A stretch of 5,294 nucleotides of DNA. Origin: Cellvibrionaceae bacterium. GTDB lineage: Bacteria; Pseudomonadota; Gammaproteobacteria; Pseudomonadales; Cellvibrionaceae. Numbering within the stretch: the first letter of the stretch is position 1; each line of letters begins with the position of its first letter. This document shows positions 1 to 4,723 of this stretch, in pieces. The stretch spans positions 1 through 5,294 of the forward strand of contig JAOXRV010000803.1 of assembly GCA_025800435.1 (NCBI GenBank), given 5' to 3'. The notes under the pieces are model-generated. The model was not told the DNA's origin and ran no database searches. It saw only the letters and a program-made list of their open reading frames with translations. The translations under genes and the position numbers were made by a program.

Positions 1-74
1 CAATACCAAAGCAATAGGCACAAGCGCAGTGATAGAAAAATGACGTTAAAGGAATGATTAAGGCGACAACATTA

Positions 75-103
75 AATGGGGTGGCTGACGGGGATCGAAC
101 CCG
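75..103. repeat. Orphan attachment-site copy (tRNA-His 3' fragment)
   Basis: These 29 bases are identical to 1818-1846. Read on the minus strand they give part of the T-arm, the acceptor 3' strand and the CCA end of tRNA-His, plus two bases beyond it. At 104 the sequence leaves the tRNA sequence abruptly, so no functional tRNA is encoded here. It marks the distal junction of the inserted segment with the chromosome (bases 1-74, in which I see no gene or other feature). Confidence 0.8.
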
Positions 104-119
104 TTTTGGGGTATTTTAA

Positions 120-214
120 GTGTACAGCAGTGCACCTCAACTCGTTGAGTTTATTGAAATCACGTATTTAGTGATCACTAGGCTTCACCCCACTTTTTAA
201 AAAAGTGGGGTGAA
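120..214. repeat. Cluster of short inverted repeats
   Basis: Four palindromic units follow one another. 120-125 pairs with 130-135 (6 bp with one G-U). 139-143 pairs with 147-151 (AACTC/GAGTT, perfect). 159-163 pairs with 171-175 (ATCAC/GTGAT), overlapping the 8-bp palindrome GTGATCAC at 171-178. 184-198 pairs with 200-214 (TTCACCCCACTTTTT and its exact complement, one-base centre). The last is a perfect 15-bp inverted repeat with its A/T tract in the middle, so it is not a standard terminator, which has T's after the stem. Integrase or accessory-protein binding sites, a transposition or deletion scar, or a structured RNA are possible. I cannot choose between them. Confidence 0.5.
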
Positions 215-375
215 AGTGGCGGCAAATCCTCACGCTCTCTAGCCCTTCCGGGCGCTCTCAACAAAACCTCAACTTAGCCCTTGATAATTTCCTTCAAGAC
301 TGCTTAGCTTTAGAACCAGTTCCCTGGGATCCAAAGCCGGACGGGGAGATATTTTGCATTATGGAGCTTGAATAG
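214..375 (+). pseudogene. 3' remnant of an unrecognised gene
   Basis: An open frame runs from just after a TGA (211-213) to a TAG at 373-375, with no ATG, GTG or TTG except an ATG four codons from the end. The final ~37 residues look like a natural protein C-terminus (for example LALDNFLQDCLALEPVPWDP, then KPDGEIFCIMELE), while the first ~15 residues look less so. The TAG shares its last base with the GTG start of the next gene (TAGTG), as in translationally coupled operon genes. I therefore infer a 5'-truncated gene, cut off by a deletion or rearrangement near the palindrome at 184-214. I do not recognise the family. A chance open frame of 53 codons remains possible. Confidence 0.42.
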
Positions 376-1166
376 TGAAAAAAGTAGTCATTGTAATTGC
401 CATCGGAGTCATAGCGACTGGTATTTATTTTTTTCAAGGCCCACATAAATCACCAAAAACAAGCAATCAAAGCTCCACTTCTAAACTTAGCAACGCCAAA
501 CTCTCAACCACTCGGGTTCATGCCAAAAATGAAAAGCCTGTTGCTATTAACAAAGTATCACCTCGAATTTCGCAAATAGTCCCCTTAGAAGCAACACCAG
601 AAATTTTGAACCTAATTTTTGACGAACAGCAATTCACTGCCGATATGAATAAAATCATTGATGAATTTTCAATTGATGACCTAAGCGAAGAATCACTTAA
701 TGAATTTACTGACAGGCTATGGAACCAAGAGGCTGACGCTATTTTTACCCTGGTAAAAATTAACAGCCGATGCCTAAAAATGAATTATTCAACGAGCTCA
801 TGCGCAAGGGTCCCTCAAATTGAACTAGAAAATGAAAATGATTTTATAAATTATCCGCCATTTCAAGCTTTAGAAGACTTAGCAAAAAACGGCAACATCA
901 ATGCCCAACTAAGATACTGGGAGGCTTTAAGGACCCTCCAGGCCGATGGACTATTAAACACAGCCGCCTATCCGCATGAATGGCAATGGCGACGCGACCA
1001 AGCTTTCAACTGGCTCAATAGATTCAGTAAGCAAGGGTCTTATTATGCTAGCGCTGAGCTAGCCTCGGCTTTTTTTTTACGGAAACCATGTTCCCGAAAA
1101 TCCGTCCCAGGCAGCCCTGTACGCAATTCAAGCAAATCACGTAAACCCAGGAAACATAGTCTCTAA
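375..1166 (+). CDS. Membrane-anchored Sel1-like protein, frameshifted near 3' end
   Basis: The reading frame gives 263 residues. The start is GTG at 375, with GGAG (363-366) eight bases upstream and an in-frame stop at 369-371, so nothing longer is possible. Residues 1-20 are KK followed by a hydrophobic helix without a clear signal-peptidase site, suggesting an inner-membrane anchor with the rest periplasmic. Residues ~22-60 are a Ser/Thr/Lys/Asn-rich linker. Residues ~176-234 show two A...L...Y / A..WL spacings reminiscent of Sel1/TPR-like helical repeats. After Phe234 the frame passes a run of nine T's (1070-1078) and becomes a basic, unnatural tail ending at 1166. Dropping one T restores a sensible Sel1-like C-terminus ending at 1245, for 289 residues in total. 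This is therefore a frameshifted gene, a slippage-expressed gene, or a sequencing error. The function is unknown. Confidence 0.6.
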   Translation: MKKVVIVIAIGVIATGIYFFQGPHKSPKTSNQSSTSKLSNAKLSTTRVHAKNEKPVAINKVSPRISQIVPLEATPEILNLIFDEQQFTADMNKIIDEFSIDDLSEESLNEFTDRLWNQEADAIFTLVKINSRCLKMNYSTSSCARVPQIELENENDFINYPPFQALEDLAKNGNINAQLRYWEALRTLQADGLLNTAAYPHEWQWRRDQAFNWLNRFSKQGSYYASAELASAFFLRKPCSRKSVPGSPVRNSSKSRKPRKHSL

Positions 1167-1245
1167 ATACATACTCAATACAATCAAGAAGGAGAGATCG
1201 GCTAATATTTATCAAGTAAAGGAACGACATTCTAAATACTTTTAA
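1078..1245 (+). other. Displaced C-terminal coding of the preceding gene
   Basis: In the +1 frame relative to the upstream gene, 55 codons are open from the T run to a TAA at 1243-1245. They begin YGNHVPENPSQAALYAIQAN, which continues the A..Y / G / P..AA.YA pattern expected after the upstream AELASAFF in a Sel1-like repeat. The stop overlaps AAGGA (1244-1248), the ribosome-binding site of the gene starting at 1255, which fits an intact ancestral operon. This supports a single-base insertion in the T run as the cause of the broken frame. Confidence 0.55.
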
Positions 1246-1254
1246 GGAAAAAAT

Positions 1255-1524
1255 ATGAAAATCATATGTCGCAGCATGATCCTTCTTCTAACATTTTATT
1301 CATTTTCTGCAAGTGCTTTCTTTTTACCCGGCACAAGAGCTCCTAGACAGGCGGCTACTATTGTAGACAATGGATTTCAAGACAGGTCCGAAACCGGCAA
1401 AGCTGGTGTCATTACTATAACTTCGATCTATGACAATTCTAGCAACTCTGTGACTTCTGGAGCCAAGTATTATGTACACCTCCCGTCACCAAACCAGCCA
1501 GACACATCGGTAGAAGATTTATAA
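1255..1524 (+). CDS. Small secreted protein of unknown function
   Basis: The gene encodes 89 residues from an ATG preceded by AAGGA (1244-1248) with a six-base spacer. The N-terminus is a typical Sec signal peptide: basic MKIICR, a hydrophobic core, and Ala-Ser-Ala at 19-21 as the likely cleavage site before FFLPG. The mature part, about 68 residues, is polar, rich in Ser, Thr, Asn and Asp, and has no cysteine, so it is probably a soluble periplasmic or exported protein. I do not recognise a domain. It follows the Sel1-like gene by 9 bases when that frame is restored, so the two were probably cotranscribed and may act together at the envelope. Confidence 0.6.
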   Translation: MKIICRSMILLLTFYSFSASAFFLPGTRAPRQAATIVDNGFQDRSETGKAGVITITSIYDNSSNSVTSGAKYYVHLPSPNQPDTSVEDL

Positions 1525-1593
1525 AACATTGCTCACACACTTGGCCTTGGGCGTCGTGCATAGGCTGATGGAAACTTAAAGCAAGTCATTTAA

Positions 1594-1730
1594 CCACCCC
1601 ATTATCCCAGGCCAGAATATGATGGGGTATGTACAGGCATAACATCCAGCCCAAGCAGGGTCCTGCCCTGCACTATCGATCCCTGACCCTGCGGCGGGGT
1701 GAGGTTATTTACTTGGGCGGGAGCCGGCAT
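1594..1730. repeat. Hairpin-rich intergenic stretch
   Basis: The gap between the small secreted-protein gene and tRNA-His (1525-1819) holds no convincing gene. It contains three nested hairpin candidates: ACCCCATTAT (1596-1605) against ATGATGGGGT (1619-1628, one mismatch); GCAGGG (1655-1660) against CCCTGC (1666-1671), perfect with a five-base loop; and GCCCAAG (1649-1655) against CTTGGGC (1712-1718). This stretch is more G/C-rich than the two island genes before it. It may be a small dispersed repeat or a structured RNA. A 42-codon minus-strand frame (1602-1730) crosses it without a ribosome-binding site. Confidence 0.35.
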
Positions 1731-1761
1731 ATCGTGCGGTCAATGGTCTGTTGATGTTCTG

Positions 1762-1785
1762 AAACATCTTCTGAAAATGTTTTTT
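1762..1785 (+). terminator. Weak possible terminator of the island genes
   Basis: AAACAT (1762-1767) can pair with ATGTTT (1777-1782), and the T run continues to 1785. The 5' half also takes part in an alternative hairpin, GATGTT/AACATC (1753-1768). The stem is short and A/T-rich, so efficiency would be low. It lies 240 bases after the last plus-strand island gene and would protect the tRNA operon from antisense transcription. Confidence 0.25.
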
Positions 1786-1817
1786 GTTAGTGTGTGATAA
1801 CACTAGAGGCTAGGTAT

Positions 1818-1846
1818 AATGGGGTGGCTGACGGGGATCGAACCCG
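1818..1846. repeat. Attachment-site copy inside intact tRNA-His
   Basis: This is the second copy of the 29-bp direct repeat, covering the 3' end of the intact tRNA-His gene and two downstream bases. It is the tRNA-proximal junction of the inserted segment. Identity ends at 1846, within the 5' strand of the T stem, a usual place for the edge of a tRNA-type att core. Confidence 0.78.
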
Positions 1847-1896
1847 CGACCACCGGAATCACAATCCGGGGCTCTACCAACTGAGCTACAGCCACC
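1820..1896 (-). tRNA. tRNA-His (GUG)
   Basis: The 77-nt minus-strand gene folds as a full cloverleaf. The anticodon GTG lies in the loop TTGTGAT, the T arm contains GGTTCGATCC, and CCA is encoded at the 3' end. It has the extra 5' G(-1) opposite discriminator C73, the identity element for histidyl-tRNA synthetase. It is the third tRNA of the cluster, 75 nt downstream of tRNA-Arg. Its 3' end is one copy of the 29-bp att repeat, and insertion has left the tRNA sequence whole. No obvious terminator follows it on the minus strand, so the original downstream end of the operon may have been displaced by the insertion. Confidence 0.97.
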
Positions 1897-1971
1897 ACTG
1901 CAAAGGCGAATGCCTTGAGAGGTGTTCCCTACTTCGATATCCCAGTGTTACTGAGGATAAAGGATAGAAGA

Positions 1972-2048
1972 TGGCGCGCCCGGCAGGACTCGAACCTGCG
2001 GCCATCCGCTTAGAAGGCGGATGCTCTATCCAGCTGAGCTACGGGCGC
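1972..2048 (-). tRNA. tRNA-Arg (UCU)
   Basis: This 77-nt minus-strand gene has acceptor GCGCCCG paired with CGGGCGC, discriminator G, encoded CCA, anticodon stem TCCGC/GCGGA, and loop CTTCTAA giving anticodon TCT. It reads AGA (and AGG by wobble) codons. It lies 26 nt downstream of tRNA-Pro and shares its transcript. It resembles E. coli argU in the anticodon loop and T arm. Confidence 0.97.
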
Positions 2049-2074
2049 CTAGAGGGCCGAACGTGGCTCGAAGA

Positions 2075-2151
2075 TGGTCGGAGTGGAGGGATTCGAACCC
2101 CCGACATCCTGCTCCCAAAGCAGGCGCGCTACCAGGCTGCGCTACACTCCG
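2075..2151 (-). tRNA. tRNA-Pro (UGG)
   Basis: This 77-nt minus-strand gene has acceptor CGGAGTG paired with CACTCCG, discriminator A, encoded CCA, and anticodon TGG in loop TTTGGGA closed by CCTGC/GCAGG. It is the first gene of the three-tRNA operon, about 30 nt after the predicted transcription start. Its UGG anticodon can read all four proline codons with wobble modification. Confidence 0.97.
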
Positions 2152-2188
2152 ACTAAACTCGGCATACGCCGCGTTTCAGGAGGTGCGA

Positions 2189-2217
2189 ATAATACAGAGG
2201 GGCCTAAACCGCGTCAA
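2189..2217 (-). promoter_or_regulatory. Sigma70-type promoter of the tRNA operon
   Basis: On the minus strand, TTGACG (2217-2212) and TATTAT (2194-2189) are separated by exactly 17 bases, close to the -35/-10 consensus. The start of transcription would fall near 2182, about 30 nt before tRNA-Pro. The bases after the -10 (CGCACCTCC) form a C/G-rich discriminator, the type linked to stringent control of stable RNA promoters in gammaproteobacteria. The boxes are seen directly; the stringent response is inference. Confidence 0.8.
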
Positions 2218-2311
2218 CGCCTTTACTCCAAAAAAAGCTAATTTCTTTGAATTCATAGACTTATGCTGTCGAAACAGCCTGGCTGTACAGATAACAAGCA
2301 AAACAAATTAT

Positions 2312-2361
2312 GGCCCAAATCTCGACCCCAAGGGGCCGCTATGGGAAAATAGGCGGCTTTT
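2312..2361 (+). promoter_or_regulatory. Possible attenuator in the folD leader
   Basis: GCCGCTAT (2335-2342) pairs with ATAGGCGGC (2349-2357), with one bulged C, over the loop GGGAAA. TTTT (2358-2361) follows, which is the form of an intrinsic terminator, 21 bases before the folD ATG. Upstream, GGCCC (2312-2316) can pair with GGGCC (2333-2337), which shares three bases with the terminator arm, so the two structures exclude each other. This could be transcription attenuation or a simple terminator of an upstream transcript. The U run is short and no ligand-binding aptamer is recognisable. Confidence 0.4.
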
Positions 2362-2381
2362 ACAGCTTGAGAATTGCGCCT

Positions 2382-3227
2382 ATGCCCGCCCTGCTTTTAG
2401 ATGGTAAAGCCCTCGCCCAGAAAACCGAACAAGAACTCGCCAGTCGCGTCAGTGCCCTAAAACAGCGCAGCAGCGGCCAAACCCCTATTTTGGCCACCAT
2501 TTTGGTGGGCGGCGACCCGGCTTCGGCCACCTATGTAAAGATGAAAGGCAATGCCTGTGAGCGCATTGGCATGGGTTCGCTCAAGGTTGAACTGCCTGAA
2601 GAGACCACCACCGAACAGCTATTGGCCGAGATTGACGCCCTCAATAACAACCCCAATGTACACGGTATCTTGCTGCAACACCCGGTACCCGCCCAGATTG
2701 ACGAGCGCGCCTGTTTTGACGCCATCGCCCTGGAAAAAGACGTTGACGGTGTAACCTGCCTCGGTTTTGGCCGCATGAGCATGGGCGAAGAGGCCTATGG
2801 CTGCGCCACCCCTAAGGGCATTATGCGCTTATTAGAGGCCTATGAGATTCCCATCAGCGGCAAACACGCGGTGGTGGTTGGGCGCAGCCCGATCTTGGGC
2901 AAGCCAATGGCGATGATGCTGCTAGGCGCCAATGCTACCGTTACCATCTGCCATTCGCGCACCGAAAACCTGGCCGAGCACATCAAACAGGCTGATATTA
3001 TTGTCGGCGCCGTGGGCAAGCCAGAATTTATTAAAGCTGAGTGGATTAAAGACGGCGCCGTGGTTGTGGATGCAGGCTACCACCCTGGCGGGGTTGGCGA
3101 TATCGAACTGGCCCCACTGACTGAGCGGGTCGCCGCCTACACCCCGGTGCCCGGTGGCGTTGGCCCGATGACCATCAACACCCTGATCTATCAATCGGTA
3201 GATTCAGGTGAGCAGAAGATTGGCTAG
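2382..3227 (+). CDS. folD: FolD: methylene-THF dehydrogenase / methenyl-THF cyclohydrolase
   Basis: Cytosolic bifunctional enzyme of one-carbon metabolism that interconverts 5,10-methylene-, 5,10-methenyl- and 10-formyl-tetrahydrofolate using NADP. I chose ATG 2382, which gives 281 residues (usual length 280-290) starting MPALLLDGKALA. GAGA lies 9 bases upstream. An in-frame ATG at 2310 would add 24 atypical residues through the leader hairpin and has no ribosome-binding site. Visible motifs are the active-site Tyr51 and Lys55 (YVKMKGNACE), Gln99 in GILLQHPVP, Asp122 in DVDGVT, the Rossmann cofactor loop GRSPILGKPMA (167-177), and TPVPGGVGPMTI (254-265). LLQHPVP and GRSPILG differ from the more usual QLPLP and GRSxIVG, pointing to a divergent FolD subgroup. 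It is the first gene of a tightly packed operon with truC. Confidence 0.95.
   Translation: MPALLLDGKALAQKTEQELASRVSALKQRSSGQTPILATILVGGDPASATYVKMKGNACERIGMGSLKVELPEETTTEQLLAEIDALNNNPNVHGILLQHPVPAQIDERACFDAIALEKDVDGVTCLGFGRMSMGEEAYGCATPKGIMRLLEAYEIPISGKHAVVVGRSPILGKPMAMMLLGANATVTICHSRTENLAEHIKQADIIVGAVGKPEFIKAEWIKDGAVVVDAGYHPGGVGDIELAPLTERVAAYTPVPGGVGPMTINTLIYQSVDSGEQKIG
3206..3212 (+). promoter_or_regulatory. Ribosome-binding site bearing on truC start choice
   Basis: AGGTGAG is a good Shine-Dalgarno match ending seven bases before the in-frame TTG at 3220. The alternative GTG at 3208 lies within this motif and has only a weak GGTA (3197-3200) ahead of it. The site lies inside the last codons of folD, implying translational coupling. 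Confidence 0.45.
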
Positions 3228-4050
3228 CGCCGACCCAAGCCAAGCGGCGGGGCCCTGCCCCGCCACCGCCGAAACCCTGCCCATCCTGTACCGGGATCAA
3301 TACCTGGTCGCGGTCAATAAACCCAGCGGCCTACTGGTACACCGCAGCATGATCGACCGCCACGAGACCCGCTTTGCGCTGCAAATACTGCGCGAACAAT
3401 TGGGCCAGTATGTCTACCCCCTACACCGGCTCGACAAACCCACCTCGGGGGTGCTGTTATTTGGGCTCAGCCCAGATATCGCCCGCGCCATGGCACCGCA
3501 ATTTGAACAGACCGAGCACAAAGCAGTTAAGCGCTATCTGGCCGTGGTGCGCGGCTGGGCCCCTGAATCTGTGTTAATCGACCACCCTATCACCGAGAAG
3601 CTGGATAAAATTGCCGATAAAAACGCGCGCAAAGATAAACCCGCACAAGCGGCTATCAGCCAGTTTTGCTGCCTGGCCCAAACCGAGCTGGCGGTAGCGA
3701 TCGAAGGCTTTGCCAGCAGCCGCTATTCGCTGCTCGATTGCATTCCCCAGCACGGCCGCAAACACCAGTTGCGGCGCCACTGCAAACACATGGGCCACCC
3801 AATTATTGGCGATGCCAAACACGGCCGCGGCCGCCACAACCGCTATTTTAAAACCCAACTGGATTGCCCCAGGCTGTTGTTACACGCATACAGCATGCAG
3901 TTGCGCCACCCCATTAGCAGACAGACATTGACCATTAACGCCTCGCTCGACGCCTGCTGGCAACAATTGCTGCAACGTTTCAACTGGGCCGATAAACTGC
4001 CCCCGAACTACACAAAAGACATACAAGAGAAAAACCATGCGGCTGGATAA
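3208..4050 (+). CDS. truC: TruC: tRNA pseudouridine-65 synthase
   Basis: Isomerises uridine 65 in the acceptor-side T stem of certain tRNAs (in E. coli tRNA-Ile1 and tRNA-Asp) to pseudouridine. The 280-residue reading belongs to the RluA/TruC family. It shows LPILYRDQYLVAVNKPSG (24-41), catalytic Asp76 in HRLDKPTSG (73-81), RYLAVVRGW (109-117), GRKHQLRRH (183-191) and HPIIGD (197-202), all close to E. coli TruC (about 260 residues). No ATG precedes the core, so the start is non-ATG: GTG 3208 (20-nt overlap with folD) or, with a better ribosome-binding site, TTG 3220 (8-nt overlap). The extra N-terminal ~23 residues are not conserved and are partly encoded by a perfect 7-bp G/C hairpin at 3246-3264. 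The gene overlaps rsuA by 14 nt. Confidence 0.94.
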   Translation: MSRRLASADPSQAAGPCPATAETLPILYRDQYLVAVNKPSGLLVHRSMIDRHETRFALQILREQLGQYVYPLHRLDKPTSGVLLFGLSPDIARAMAPQFEQTEHKAVKRYLAVVRGWAPESVLIDHPITEKLDKIADKNARKDKPAQAAISQFCCLAQTELAVAIEGFASSRYSLLDCIPQHGRKHQLRRHCKHMGHPIIGDAKHGRGRHNRYFKTQLDCPRLLLHAYSMQLRHPISRQTLTINASLDACWQQLLQRFNWADKLPPNYTKDIQEKNHAAG

Positions 4051-4723
4051 ATACATCAGCAACGCCAGCGAATTATCGCGCAAGCAAGTACACCGACTCA
4101 TTAAACAGGGCTTAGTCAGTGTCGATGGTGAAATTGCCAATAGCCCAGCCAGCCATATTGAGACCAGCGCCGAGGTGGTGGTAGATGGAGAACTTATCAG
4201 CCTGTGCGGCCCACGCTATATTATGCTGCATAAACCGGCGGGCTACGTCTGTGCCAACGCCGATAGCGAACACCCCACCGTATTGGATTTATTGGATGAG
4301 CCGCGCCTAGCCAGCTTACAAATATGCGGCCGCCTAGATATCGACACCACCGGCCTGGTACTGCTCAGCGATGACGGCCAGTGGAACCACCGCGTCACCT
4401 CGCCCAATAAAAACCTGGGCAAGCGCTATCTGGTGTGCTTAAAGCACACTATTAGCGCTGAGCAAATCGCCGAGCTGGAAGCGGGCATTCGGCTAGAGGG
4501 CGAGCCCAAACCCTGTAAACCGGCAAAGGTCGAGCGCCTCTATGATAATGAAGTACTGGTCACCATTAGCGAAGGGCGCTACCACCAGGTAAAGCGTATG
4601 TTTGGGGCGGTGGGCAACCGGGTGTTAGAACTACACCGCCAGGCCGTTGGCCCACTGGAAATTAAAGAGCTGGCCGAAGGCGACTACCGACACTTAAGCC
4701 CCGAAGAGGTAGAACTGATCTAA
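4037..4723 (+). CDS. rsuA: RsuA: 16S rRNA pseudouridine-516 synthase
   Basis: Converts U516 of 16S rRNA to pseudouridine during small-subunit assembly. The 228 residues (E. coli RsuA is 231) start with an S4 RNA-binding domain (about 1-58, MRLDKYISNASELSRKQVHR), then the synthase domain with YIMLHKPAGYVC (61-72), catalytic Asp101 in GRLDIDTTGL (98-107), DDGQW (112-116) and the C-terminal ISEGRYHQVKRMFGAVGN. The DDGQW and ISEGRYHQVKRMF motifs match E. coli RsuA closely, which favours RsuA over RluB, RluE or RluF. ATG 4037 has AAGAGA (4025-4030) six bases upstream and overlaps the end of truC by 14 nt, so translation is probably coupled. Its stop overlaps the next start (TAATG). Confidence 0.95.
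   Translation: MRLDKYISNASELSRKQVHRLIKQGLVSVDGEIANSPASHIETSAEVVVDGELISLCGPRYIMLHKPAGYVCANADSEHPTVLDLLDEPRLASLQICGRLDIDTTGLVLLSDDGQWNHRVTSPNKNLGKRYLVCLKHTISAEQIAELEAGIRLEGEPKPCKPAKVERLYDNEVLVTISEGRYHQVKRMFGAVGNRVLELHRQAVGPLEIKELAEGDYRHLSPEEVELI

Larger units (their letters stand above)
75..1846. mobile_element. Small integrated island or remnant at tRNA-His 3' end
   Basis: The segment is bounded by a perfect 29-bp direct repeat (75-103 and 1818-1846). The right copy is the acceptor and T-arm end of the intact tRNA-His gene and the left copy is an orphan fragment, the pattern left when a tyrosine recombinase inserts an element at a tRNA 3' end and restores the tRNA on one side. The interior is visibly richer in A/T than the folD operon and carries unrecognised genes. 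No integrase, excisionase or replication gene is present. The leftmost coding frame is 5'-truncated and the next gene is frameshifted, so I infer a decayed island that lost most of its length. A small non-autonomous element moved by an integrase elsewhere is also possible. The repeat is seen directly; the history is inference. Confidence 0.72.

Noticed and set aside
184..214. Bidirectional terminator
   Set aside because: The inverted repeat is perfect, but the A/T tract sits at the centre of the palindrome and no T run follows on either strand.
1048..1230. 60-codon minus-strand frame opposite the frameshift region
   Set aside because: It lies antisense to the better supported Sel1-like C-terminal coding, has no recognisable domain, and shows no reason to be expressed.
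104..1817. CRISPR array, integron cassette or retron
   Set aside because: There are no regularly spaced repeats, no attC core sites around the genes, and no reverse transcriptase or integrase frame.
1971..2156. 61-codon plus-strand frame containing SGGIRTPDILLPKQARYQAA
   Set aside because: It is the antisense translation of tRNA-Arg and tRNA-Pro. Peptides such as MARPAGLEPAAIRLEGG and SGGIRTPDILLPK are well-known spurious products of tRNA genes.
2247..2275. folD promoter search
   Set aside because: TTGAAT (2247-2252) has no acceptable -10 at 16-18 bases, and TATGCT (2262-2267) has no acceptable -35. No folD promoter is called.
2262..2290. Possible LexA box or regulator site (CTGTCGAAACAG, CAGCCTGGCTG and CTGTACAG)
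   Set aside because: These are overlapping short palindromes upstream of folD, but the CTG/CAG spacing is 6 rather than the 10 of gammaproteobacterial LexA boxes. No other operator could be named.
2021..2407. 128-codon plus-strand frame containing WSEWRDSNPRHPAPK
   Set aside because: It starts inside tRNA-Arg, crosses antisense to tRNA-Pro and overlaps the folD start. It is another classic tRNA-derived false gene.
2531..4140. Several antisense and off-frame open frames across folD, truC and rsuA
   Set aside because: They overlap strongly conserved coding sequence, carry no motifs, and are explained by the G/C-rich codon use of the real genes.
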